DNA from: Bacillota bacterium
Lineage (GTDB): Bacteria; Bacillota; Clostridia; Oscillospirales; Acutalibacteraceae
DNA length: 13,990 nt
Assembly: GCA_023460155.1 (NCBI GenBank)
Contig: JAEWRF010000044.1
Coordinates: 1 to 13,990 of the forward strand
Direction: 5' to 3'
This document shows, in pieces, positions 1 through 6,128 of the stretch (positions within the stretch are counted from its first letter, which is position 1; every line of letters begins with the position of its first letter). Below the pieces are notes generated by a model. That model did not search any database and was not told the origin of the DNA. It saw only the letters and a program-made list of their open reading frames with translations. Made by a program: the position numbers and the translations under genes.

Positions 1-1
1 G

Positions 2-1138
2 ATCACGGGGGCGTCCGTCGCGACTGTCATGGCGGCGACCAAAGTGGCCCATATTGTCTGCGACGGTGTGGAAAAGGACGTTCAAATAACATCGACCCAA
101 ACGGATCTCATATTGCTTGACGCGGGAATTCAGACTACCGCGGAGGACCTTGTGCTGCGCGGCAGCGACCCGGATCATCCCGGCGACATCCGGATTACCG
201 TAAAGAGCGCGGTTCCCGTCACCATTCAGCAGGCGACCACCACGCTTGAAACCGTTGCCCATTACGGCGACACGGTCGGGCAGACGCTCACCGCCGCCGG
301 TATTGAGACAGATGCGAACGACCGCATCACTCCTTCGGCGGACACCGGCATTACCGGTGCGACGGCTGTTTCCGTGCAGCGCTGCTTTTCCGTGGGAATC
401 GCCGCGGACGGCGTCACGAAATACCGTACGGTGACCGAGGGTACGGTCGGCGAAGCGCTGGCACAGGCCGGCGTTGCCGTAGGTCCGGAGGATATCGTGA
501 GCCCGGATCCCGCGGATCCGGTGACCGACGGTCTTCAGATCAGCGTGTCGCGTGTAACGTTCCGGAATATTACGCAGACGAAAGCCGTCGCATTTAAAAC
601 CGTAACCAAGCAGGATGCTTCTCTGGAGGCCGGAACCCAAAAGGTTGCGACGAAGGGCAGTCTCGGCAGTCAGCAAACCGTCTATTACCAGAAGCTGGTT
701 GACGGAACGGTCGCGGAAAGCCAGGCCGTCAGCACTTCGGTGACGGCGAAGCCGGTCGATCAGGTAACCGTCGTAGGCACCCGTCAGCAGGCGGCGGCTC
801 CGCCCGATACCGGCGGAACGGTAAAAGACCAGAGCGGGAAATCAATAAGCTTTAAAAAGGTCATCACGGGCCGCTGCTCCGCCTATACCGGCGGGGGCTG
901 GACCGCAACCGGCAGGAAAGCCGCGTTCGGCCTTGTGGCGGTGAACCCAAGCGTGATTCCTTACGGCACGAAGCTTTATATCGCATCTCCGGACGGCCGG
1001 GTTGTCTACGGTTACGCCATTGCGGCGGATACCGGCGGCGCAGCCATGAGCGGCGCAATCGTCGCGGACCTGTATTATGACACCGTCGCTCAGTGCATGA
1101 ACCTCGGTTCCCGCACCATGAACGTATACGTCCTTTAA
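2..1138 (+). CDS. YabE-like DUF348-G5-3D domain cell-wall protein, 5' end missing
   Basis: The frame is open from base 2, so the N-terminus, probably a signal or anchor segment, lies left of the window; the ATG at base 29 is internal to the frame. Three DUF348-type repeats follow one another (about 41-205, 215-385 and 385-560), each with the pattern of a short strand, T-V-G-x-x-L-x-x-A-G-I/V and D. A G5-type domain follows (about 560-785), then a linker, then a C-terminal 3D domain (about 863-1135) with GTKLYI, the AADTGG aspartate motif, VADLYYD and a final VYVL. This architecture is that of YabE and of Rpf/stationary-phase survival proteins. In that family the 3D domain has a MltA-like fold and is thought to cleave peptidoglycan glycan strands. 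One 3D position usually Asp (AVDP) is Asn here (AVNP). Secreted or surface-anchored wall remodelling is an inference from family. Confidence 0.88.
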   Translation: MTGASVATVMAATKVAHIVCDGVEKDVQITSTQTDLILLDAGIQTTAEDLVLRGSDPDHPGDIRITVKSAVPVTIQQATTTLETVAHYGDTVGQTLTAAGIETDANDRITPSADTGITGATAVSVQRCFSVGIAADGVTKYRTVTEGTVGEALAQAGVAVGPEDIVSPDPADPVTDGLQISVSRVTFRNITQTKAVAFKTVTKQDASLEAGTQKVATKGSLGSQQTVYYQKLVDGTVAESQAVSTSVTAKPVDQVTVVGTRQQAAAPPDTGGTVKDQSGKSISFKKVITGRCSAYTGGGWTATGRKAAFGLVAVNPSVIPYGTKLYIASPDGRVVYGYAIAADTGGAAMSGAIVADLYYDTVAQCMNLGSRTMNVYVL

Positions 1139-1147
1139 AAACTTTGG

Positions 1148-1177
1148 GGCCTCCGCCTTTTGGGCGGAGGCCTTTTT
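1148..1177 (+). terminator. Intrinsic terminator after the YabE-like gene
   Basis: A perfect 10-bp stem (GGCCTCCGCC, 1148-1157, pairing with 1163-1172), a 5-base loop and a run of five T (1173-1177). It begins 9 bases after the stop codon. Confidence 0.93.
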
Positions 1178-1190
1178 GCGTCCCCGGGCC

Positions 1191-1219
1191 TTGACAGCGC
1201 TTTTCGGGCGGGTTATAGT
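1191..1219 (+). promoter_or_regulatory. Sigma-A promoter of the small membrane protein gene
   Basis: TTGACA at 1191-1196 matches the -35 consensus perfectly. TATAGT at 1214-1219 matches the -10 in five of six bases. The spacer is exactly 17 bases. It sits between a strong terminator and the next gene, with a predicted start about 20 bases before the TTG codon at 1247. Confidence 0.85.
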
Positions 1220-1246
1220 GGGGGTATTCGAAACGGGGGCGGTTTT

Positions 1247-1528
1247 TTGGCGTACGTGTATGCTGCAATGTGGTTTGCGGTCGGGCTGATCCTGATTCTG
1301 CGGATGGGGCGGGAAAACCGGGTGTTTTATCCGCTGGGCGCTTTTTTCCTGTTCCTCGGCGCGTGGTGGTGCGCGGGGGCGGCTACGGGCATTAACCTGT
1401 TCGCGGGCCTTTGGAGCTGGGTCCTGCGCGCGGTCACCGCGGCGGTGCTGGTTCTTTCCTGCCTGACGTTTTTCAGGGAGATCCGCAGGAACCGGAAGGC
1501 CTATGAGGACCGGGAGAAGAAACAATAG
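1247..1528 (+). CDS. Small three-helix membrane protein, family not recognised
   Basis: About 93 residues from a TTG start at 1247. The ATG at 1160 in the same frame lies inside the upstream terminator and before the promoter, so it cannot be the start. TTG 1247 has a G-rich Shine-Dalgarno-like stretch (GGGGGCGG, 1235-1242) just upstream; GTG 1256 and ATG 1268 are weaker alternatives. Three hydrophobic segments are visible: one starting around AAMWFAVGLILIL, one around YPLGAFFLFLGAWW, and one around VLRAVTAAVLVLSCLTFF. A highly charged C-terminal tail ends in KK. I do not recognise a family. The gene stands alone with its own strong promoter and two hairpins behind it. The start codon is the uncertain part; the coding nature is supported by the promoter, the helices and the positive-inside tail. 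Confidence 0.65.
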   Translation: MAYVYAAMWFAVGLILILRMGRENRVFYPLGAFFLFLGAWWCAGAATGINLFAGLWSWVLRAVTAAVLVLSCLTFFREIRRNRKAYEDREKKQ

Positions 1529-1531
1529 CGA

Positions 1532-1552
1532 AAAACGCCGGAGCAGCGTTTT
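1532..1552 (+). terminator. Weak hairpin just after the small membrane gene
   Basis: AAAACGC (1532-1538) pairs with GCGTTTT (1546-1552) around a 7-base loop, starting 4 bases after the stop codon. The T residues are part of the stem and no further T-run follows, so termination here may be partial. Confidence 0.4.
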
Positions 1553-1577
1553 CCTGCGGCAAAAGGCCCGAGTGAAG

Positions 1578-1586
1578 CATACAATA
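1578..1586 (+). promoter_or_regulatory. Possible sporulation (sigma-E/sigma-K-like) -10 element
   Basis: CATACAATA fits the known mother-cell -10 patterns (CATACAnT for sigma-E, CATAnnnTA for sigma-K). I see no convincing -35 element at the expected distance, so this is only a candidate. It lies between two hairpins in a 204-base stretch without a gene (1529-1732). Confidence 0.25.
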
Positions 1587-1628
1587 GGGTGCGGGGCAAA
1601 TATATGTTTCAACCGCTTCAAGATAAAT

Positions 1629-1665
1629 GGGGAAGCCCGCCGGATTCATTTCGGCGGGCTTCCCC
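1629..1665 (+). terminator. Strong hairpin terminator upstream of rpe
   Basis: A perfect 14-bp stem (1629-1642 with 1652-1665, GGGGAAGCCCGCCG) with a 9-base loop, followed by GTCTTT. The T-tract is short but the stem is very stable. It separates the small gene region from the rpe promoter 16 bases further on. Confidence 0.75.
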
Positions 1666-1680
1666 GTCTTTGGATTCCGG

Positions 1681-1709
1681 TTGAAAAAAAGCGCCGTTTG
1701 GGGTACAAT
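1681..1709 (+). promoter_or_regulatory. Sigma-A promoter of the rpe-rnf-Nudix operon
   Basis: TTGAAA (1681-1686), a 17-base spacer and TACAAT (1704-1709). The predicted start near 1716 leaves a very short leader: the ribosome binding site GGGAGGA is at 1718-1724 and the rpe ATG at 1733. Confidence 0.82.
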
Positions 1710-1732
1710 AAAAACATGGGAGGAATAGGAAA

Positions 1733-2377
1733 ATGCTGATAGCACCCTCGGTTCTTTCGTCTGATTTTTCAAAGCTCGGGGAGGAAATTACCCGAATTAC
1801 CCGCGCGGGCGCGGACTGGATCCATCTGGATGTGATGGACGGCCATTTTGTGCCGAACATTACCTTTGGTCCGCCCGTTGTCGCCGCGATGCGCCCATAT
1901 ACGAAACAGATTTTCGACGTGCACCTGATGATGGACGAGCCCCTCCGGTATGTGCCGGAATTCCGGAAGGCCGGAGCGGATCGCATCACGTTCCATATTG
2001 AGGCGCAGTCGCCGCCCGCCGAAACGATCGAAGCAATCCGCGAGGGCGGGGCGGAGCCGGCCGTCGCGCTGAAGCCCGGGACCCCGGCGGAGGCTGTATT
2101 CCCGTTCCTCGACCGGATTTCCATGGTTCTGGTCATGACGGTGGAGCCCGGCTTCGGCGGGCAGAAATTCATGCCGGAGATGATGGAGAAGGTCCGCACG
2201 ATTAAAAAGCGGCGCCCCGGCATCCTCGTTCAGGTGGACGGCGGTATCAATGAAACGACGGTCCGCGAGGCAGCTCTCGCGGGGGTTGACGTGAGCGTAG
2301 CGGGTACCAGCGTGTTCCGCGCCGACGACGCGGCCGCGGCAATCGCGGCGCTGAAAGCGGCATGCGCGGACTGCTGA
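1733..2377 (+). CDS. rpe: Ribulose-phosphate 3-epimerase
   Basis: A 214-residue protein of normal family length. It interconverts ribulose 5-phosphate and xylulose 5-phosphate in the cytosolic pentose phosphate pathway, using a TIM barrel with a bound divalent metal. The first strand motif APSVLSSDF is followed by HLDVMDGHFVPN (His31, Asp33 and Met35 as metal/catalytic residues). Then come VHLMM (His64), the phosphate-binding MTVEPGFGGQKF, and VDGGIN carrying the second catalytic aspartate (Asp169). The ATG at 1733 has a GGGAGGA ribosome site 8 bases upstream. Only 27 bases separate it from the rnfC-like gene, with no terminator, so it is probably the first gene of that operon. Nothing in the protein is unusual; its partners are. 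Confidence 0.97.
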   Translation: MLIAPSVLSSDFSKLGEEITRITRAGADWIHLDVMDGHFVPNITFGPPVVAAMRPYTKQIFDVHLMMDEPLRYVPEFRKAGADRITFHIEAQSPPAETIEAIREGGAEPAVALKPGTPAEAVFPFLDRISMVLVMTVEPGFGGQKFMPEMMEKVRTIKKRRPGILVQVDGGINETTVREAALAGVDVSVAGTSVFRADDAAAAIAALKAACADC

Positions 2378-2404
2378 CCCGAAAAACAGCCGGGAGGATT
2401 TAAA

Positions 2405-3421
2405 ATGCGGCGCGGCGTAAAGCTGGAACAGAAGCAGGCGCTTTCTCTTCGGAGCCCGGTCGAGGACCTTCCGGCTCCGGAGGGGTTTCCCGCGCCCAAA
2501 ATGTTCGCGCCGCTGCGCAAAAACCCCGCTCCCGCGCGGATCCTGCAGGCGGCTCAGACCGCCGGGATCGTGGACGAGCTGGACGGCGCTCCGCTGGAGG
2601 CGAAGCTCACGCGGCTTTCCTCCCGGAAAATCGGGCTCCTGATTGCCTGCGGATTCGACGAGGACCCCTGTGCCTCGGCGGAGCAGGCGTTCCTGCGGGA
2701 AAATGCCGACGAAGTTGCGGACGGCCTCGCGCTCGCGGCGGAAGCCGCGGAAATTCCCTCGCATCTGCTCGCGGCGGCGTCGCGGGCCGAGGCGCGGCGG
2801 ATTCGGAAAGAGCATGCCGGGGACGGCGCGCTGTGGACGGGCCCACGGTATCCTGCAGGCACGCTTCTGCTGCGGAAGCTTTCCCGGCGGGGAAAGCGTG
2901 CCGCACTGATCGGCGCTCAGGCCTGCGCCGCCCTTTCCCGTGCGGTGCGCAAGGGACGCGCGCAAAGCGAAATCTTCCTCACGGCGGGGGACGGGGAGGA
3001 GCTCTGGAAAAATCTGCGCGTGCGTCTCGGCACGCCGGTCTCCGCGGTTGCCGGGTGCGTCCTTCCGGCGGAGGAAACCCGCGCGGTGGTCGTCGGCTCC
3101 TCCGTCTCGGGGAAGCTTCTCTCCGATTTTTCCGCGACGGTGACGGCGGATACGCGCTGCGTCATCGCGCTGAGACGGGCGCCGCGGAATCGGGCTTATC
3201 CCTGCGTCGGGTGCGGCCGGTGCGTGAGCGCCTGCCCGCGCGGGATTTTCCCATGGATGGTCGTATCGGAACTGGAGCGGAAGGAACCGGATCCGCTGCG
3301 GCTTGCCAATGTGCAGAACTGCGACCGGTGCGCCGCGTGCAGCGCGGTGTGCCCTTCCGGCATCGACCTCGGCGCCGTGGTGAAGCGGGCTGCGGAGATC
3401 AAGGGAGGCGGCTGCCCATGA
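2405..3421 (+). CDS. rnfC: Divergent, shortened RnfC-like iron-sulfur protein
   Basis: 338 residues, against roughly 440 in typical clostridial RnfC. The C-terminus carries two perfect ferredoxin-type clusters: Cys267, 270, 273, 277 and Cys306, 309, 312, 316, both CxxCxxCxxxCP. Upstream, NLRVRLGTPVS and the following VVGSS region resemble the NLRVRIGTPVS and SLBB-like part of RnfC. AGIV at 53-56 matches the start of the flavin/NADH domain, but the usual GLGGAxFP loop reads ELDGAPLE and the usual AECEPY reads DEDPC. The N-terminal barrel-sandwich domain appears missing: PVEDLPAP runs almost directly into the AGIV region. The family subunit oxidises or reduces NAD(H) at the cytoplasmic face; this one probably cannot bind flavin or NADH in the usual way. 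Ribosome site GGGAGG at 2392-2397. Its stop overlaps the rnfD start (ATGA). Family assignment is by motif order, not by a search. Confidence 0.82.
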   Translation: MRRGVKLEQKQALSLRSPVEDLPAPEGFPAPKMFAPLRKNPAPARILQAAQTAGIVDELDGAPLEAKLTRLSSRKIGLLIACGFDEDPCASAEQAFLRENADEVADGLALAAEAAEIPSHLLAAASRAEARRIRKEHAGDGALWTGPRYPAGTLLLRKLSRRGKRAALIGAQACAALSRAVRKGRAQSEIFLTAGDGEELWKNLRVRLGTPVSAVAGCVLPAEETRAVVVGSSVSGKLLSDFSATVTADTRCVIALRRAPRNRAYPCVGCGRCVSACPRGIFPWMVVSELERKEPDPLRLANVQNCDRCAACSAVCPSGIDLGAVVKRAAEIKGGGCP

Positions 3422-4389
3422 ACTTCGGAGAAGCGCGTGTTTCCCTTGCCCGAACGGAGCCGGATATCCCCGCCATGATGCGGGATATGCTCATCGCCCT
3501 TGCGGCGCTGCTGGTGCTCCCTGTGGTGCGCACCGGCTTAAGGCCGCTGATGATGGCGGGCCTGTCCGTTGGGACGGCGGTTGCCTGCACCGTTCTGTTC
3601 CGCCTTGTCCGGAGACAGCCCCTGCTGCTCAGCGAGGGCTCCGCAGCCGTGACCGGAATGCTCACGGCGCTGTTTCTGCCGCTGAATGCGCCGTTCTGGC
3701 TGCCCTGCGCCGCAGCGGCATTCGCCGTGCTTGCCGCGAAGGAGCCGTTCGGTCCCTTCGGGCGCAACCCGTTCAACCCGGCCGCCGCAGGAATCGCGTT
3801 TGTCACGCTCTGCTGGCCGGAGAAGGTATTCACTTTCTACGACCCTGCAAAGCCCTACGCGTTCCTGCCGCTCGGGCCGACCTTTTATCAGACGGCGCAG
3901 TCCTCCGCGGCGGTACTGCGGAGCGGCCTGAAGCCGGAAACCGTGCCGTTTGATCTTCTCTGGGGCACGCAGGCGGGGGCGCTCGGCACCACCGCGCTCC
4001 TGGTCATCGGGGCGTGCGGGCTGTTTCTGTTCGCGCGCCGCGCCGCCAAGCCGGAGATCACGCTTGCTTTTCTGGCGGCGGCAGCGCTGGGCGCGGCGCT
4101 GTTCCCGCGCATCGCCTGTAGCCCGCTGACTTCCGTCAAATACGAGCTGCTCACCGGTTCGCTGCTGTTCTGCGCGGTGTTTCTGGCAACGGACCCGGTT
4201 ACCTCCCCGCGCACGGTCCCCGGGCGCTGCGTTTACGGCGCGCTGGCAGGAGCGTTGGTGCTGCTGTTCCGGTGGTTCGGCGCCTACGAGCAGGGGGAGT
4301 GCTTCGCACTGATCGCCGCAAATGCCGCCGTGCCGCTCATCGACGAAGCGGCCTGCCGCATCCGCGGGCTGGGAGGGAGAAACCGATGA
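3418..4389 (+). CDS. rnfD: RnfD/NqrB-family membrane protein with altered FMN site
   Basis: 323 residues from ATG 3418, which overlaps the upstream stop (ATGA) and has GGGAGG at 3403-3408. The frame stays open further upstream, but that extension lies inside rnfC. Family signatures in order: SEGSAAVTGMLTALFLP, GRNPFNPAAAG (residues 115-125), a WGTQAGALG segment, ATDPVTSP, and a C-terminal GECFALIAANAAVPLID. Several hydrophobic helices are visible. In RnfD/NqrB a threonine in an S-x-A-T or SGAT motif carries covalent FMN. The matching stretch here is SSAAVL (162-167), so the threonine appears to be Ala165. In Rnf complexes this subunit passes electrons through the membrane alongside ion pumping; whether this one is redox active is doubtful. 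The gap before the GTQAGALG segment makes this alignment a little less firm than those of the E and A subunits. Confidence 0.88.
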   Translation: MNFGEARVSLARTEPDIPAMMRDMLIALAALLVLPVVRTGLRPLMMAGLSVGTAVACTVLFRLVRRQPLLLSEGSAAVTGMLTALFLPLNAPFWLPCAAAAFAVLAAKEPFGPFGRNPFNPAAAGIAFVTLCWPEKVFTFYDPAKPYAFLPLGPTFYQTAQSSAAVLRSGLKPETVPFDLLWGTQAGALGTTALLVIGACGLFLFARRAAKPEITLAFLAAAALGAALFPRIACSPLTSVKYELLTGSLLFCAVFLATDPVTSPRTVPGRCVYGALAGALVLLFRWFGAYEQGECFALIAANAAVPLIDEAACRIRGLGGRNR

Positions 4390-5021
4390 AACACGCTTCG
4401 GCCTATTCCCGCGGAGCGGGAACGATCTTTGCGAACGGGGTGCTGTACCGCAATCCGCTTCTGGTGGGCGCGCTCGGCCTGTATCCGGTCGTGGCCGCCG
4501 CGGACGGCGTGCGGAGCGCCGCGGAGCTTTCGCTCCTGTTCCTGCTGGTTTCTTTGCCCGCGGATCTCGTGCTCTGCCTGTGCGGAATGCTGGTGCCGCA
4601 GTGGTTCCGCCCGGGGCTGGCGCTTCTGGTTTCGGCGGCGTTCTATCTTCCGGCGGCCTCGGTGACCGGCCTTGTTTTTCCCGGCTTTGAGTCGGAGCTT
4701 GGCATGGCGGCGGGGCTCATGATCTGCAATTCCGCGGCCTTTTCCCGCGCGGAGGAATATGCGCCCGGCCATGTCGTCCTTGCTGCAGCGGCGGATTCCC
4801 TCGGAACAGCAGTCGGGTTTGCCGCAGTCGTTTTCCTGACGGCGCTCCTCCGGGAGCTCTGGCTGCGCGGCGAGGTCCGCATTTCGCAGGCGGTTCCCGA
4901 GCGCGGCGGAGCGGCGCTGCCGTTCGCGGGCTTCCTGATCGTCGGGTTCCTCGCCGCGCTGGTTCAGTGGATCGGCCTGCGCCGTTCGGACAAGGCGCAG
5001 AGCGGAAGGGGGAACGCGTGA
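4386..5021 (+). CDS. rnfE: RnfE/NqrD-family membrane protein lacking the cluster cysteines
   Basis: 211 residues from ATG 4386 (ATGA overlap with rnfD; GGGAGG at 4371-4376). It aligns without gaps to RsxE/RnfE in two diagnostic segments. NPLLVGALGLYPVVAA matches the family's ALVQLLGLCPLLAV region, with Tyr33 where the cysteine belongs. ICNSAAFSRAEEYA matches VTNCIVVGRAEAFA, with Ser116 where the second cysteine belongs; Cys114 sits two residues earlier and is not the conserved one. Those two cysteines, with two in RnfA, hold the intramembrane [2Fe-2S] cluster in characterised Rnf/Nqr complexes. Around six hydrophobic helices are visible, as in the family. The C-terminal part ends in a charged tail. 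The fold looks intact while the known redox centre does not. Confidence 0.87.
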   Translation: MKHASAYSRGAGTIFANGVLYRNPLLVGALGLYPVVAAADGVRSAAELSLLFLLVSLPADLVLCLCGMLVPQWFRPGLALLVSAAFYLPAASVTGLVFPGFESELGMAAGLMICNSAAFSRAEEYAPGHVVLAAAADSLGTAVGFAAVVFLTALLRELWLRGEVRISQAVPERGGAALPFAGFLIVGFLAALVQWIGLRRSDKAQSGRGNA

Positions 5022-5611
5022 TGTTCCCGAGAATGTTTTTTGCCGCACTGATGGCGCTGACCGCGGAGAATCTGCTGTTTGCCGGAGGTGCCGGATTCAG
5101 CCGTGCCCTGCGCGCCGCGCGCCGCCCGCAGGCAAGCGGTCTCTTTGCGGCGTTTGTCACCTGGTTCAGCCTGATTTCCGCGCTCGCCGGAACGAAGCTG
5201 TTCCCGCTGCTGCCGGATTTCGGTCTGGGGCAGACGGAGCAGCTTGCGGTGCTTGACGCGCTGTGTGCGGCGGCGGCCTACCTTGCAACGGCTTTCCTGC
5301 TGCGCCGCCTGCTGCCGCGGTTGTACGGGGAGTGTGCCCCTCTGCTCGCACCCGCGGCGGCGAACACGCTTGTGCTGGCCATGCCTTTCGTGCGGCAGAT
5401 GTTCGGCTTTTCGGTCTCCGAGGCCGTCGGCTACGCGCTCGGGACGGGTGCGGCGTTCTTTCTGGCGGAGCTGATTCTCTCCCACGCGATGGAGCAAAGC
5501 CGCAACCCCGACGCGCCGCGCGCCTTCAGCGGCCTGCCCGCTGCGCTTCTCTACATCGGCATACTTTCGATGGCCTTCGCGGGACTGACCGGAACGAAGG
5601 TGTTTTCATGA
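5021..5611 (+). CDS. rnfA: RnfA/NqrE-family membrane protein lacking the cluster cysteines
   Basis: 196 residues from ATG 5021, which shares one base with the rnfE stop (TGATG). GTG 5018 is an alternative start, but GGAAGGGGG at 5004-5012 is better spaced for 5021. AENLLFAGGAGFSRAL aligns without gaps to the RsxA segment NNFVLVKFLGLCPFMG, putting Ser27 at the cysteine position. LYGECAPLLAPAAANT aligns to LYRLLGIFLPLITTNC, putting Thr at the second cysteine position (14 residues after the Tyr in both). The C-terminal FSGLPAALLYIGILSMAFAGLTG is close to the family's C-terminal helix. Family members form a pseudo-symmetric pair with RnfE around an intramembrane [2Fe-2S] cluster; no ligand cysteine is left here. 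The next gene starts at its stop codon (ATGA). Confidence 0.86.
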   Translation: MFPRMFFAALMALTAENLLFAGGAGFSRALRAARRPQASGLFAAFVTWFSLISALAGTKLFPLLPDFGLGQTEQLAVLDALCAAAAYLATAFLLRRLLPRLYGECAPLLAPAAANTLVLAMPFVRQMFGFSVSEAVGYALGTGAAFFLAELILSHAMEQSRNPDAPRAFSGLPAALLYIGILSMAFAGLTGTKVFS

Positions 5612-6042
5612 ATGAATCGAAAGCGGTCTGCGTAAAATTCTATGAGTCTGCGGAGAATCGGAATTTGAAATATTCCGTCATTGTTTCCCGGTACCGGGGA
5701 AAATGGATTTTCTGCAAGCACCGCGAACGGGAGACATTTGAAATTCCCGGCGGCCACCGGGAAACGGGGGAAACGCCGGAGCAGGCCGCGCGGCGGGAGC
5801 TGTACGAGGAAACCGGTGCGACGCGCTATGCGCTCACGGAGCTCTGTGTCTATTCCGTCGCGGAAGCGGGCACCCCGGAAACGTTCGGGATGCTGTATTT
5901 TGCCGAGATCAAGGAACTTTCCCCGCTCCCGGATTTTGAGATGGAACGGGTGGAGTGCTTCGACGGTCTTCCGGAACGGCTGACCTATCCGGAGATTCAG
6001 CCGTTTCTGCTTCACGAGGCCGTGCGGCGGGCCGGTTTATGA
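5608..6042 (+). CDS. Nudix hydrolase, YtkD/MutT-like
   Basis: 144 residues from ATG 5608, overlapping the rnfA stop (ATGA) behind a modest site (GAAGGTG, 5596-5602). A complete Nudix box spans residues 49-71 and fits G-x5-E-x7-RE-x2-EE-x-G-x, with Glu64, Glu67 and Glu68 as the metal-binding residues. The segment before it (SRYRGKWIFCKHRER, then FEIPGG) resembles Bacillus YtkD, an 8-oxo-dGTP hydrolase and RNA pyrophosphohydrolase, more than ADP-ribose or CoA pyrophosphatases. The substrate cannot be read from sequence. It is the last gene of the operon; coupling to the rnf-like genes suggests a dosage link, perhaps with a nucleotide or flavin-derived substrate, which is speculation. A hairpin at 6071-6089 follows. 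Confidence 0.9.
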   Translation: MNESKAVCVKFYESAENRNLKYSVIVSRYRGKWIFCKHRERETFEIPGGHRETGETPEQAARRELYEETGATRYALTELCVYSVAEAGTPETFGMLYFAEIKELSPLPDFEMERVECFDGLPERLTYPEIQPFLLHEAVRRAGL

Positions 6043-6070
6043 TTTTTTAACGAGGCTTAATTTGAAACAT

Positions 6071-6089
6071 CCGCCGCTCTGGACGGCGG
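6071..6089 (+). terminator. Probable terminator after the Nudix gene
   Basis: CCGCCG (6071-6076) pairs with CGGCGG (6084-6089) around a 7-base loop. Only a short T-run follows (CATTTG), so it is a weak intrinsic terminator at best. Confidence 0.4.
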
Positions 6090-6128
6090 GCATTTGTCAC
6101 CGGCGACACGCCGGAGGAGGAGAACCCT

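Noticed and set aside
1160..1246. ATG 1160 as start of the small membrane protein
   Set aside because: It lies in the loop region of the upstream terminator and before the promoter at 1191-1219.
1604..1684. A 26-codon frame starting MFQPLQDKW
   Set aside because: It has no good ribosome site and runs straight through the 14-bp terminator stem.
1769..2965. A 398-codon open frame on the minus strand opposite rpe and rnfC
   Set aside because: It covers two recognisable plus-strand genes and has the Arg-rich make-up of an antisense shadow.
2833..3417. Upstream extension of the rnfD frame to ATG 2833
   Set aside because: The extension lies inside rnfC in another frame, is Arg/Gly-rich, and the true rnfD start at 3418 has GGGAGG and an ATGA overlap.
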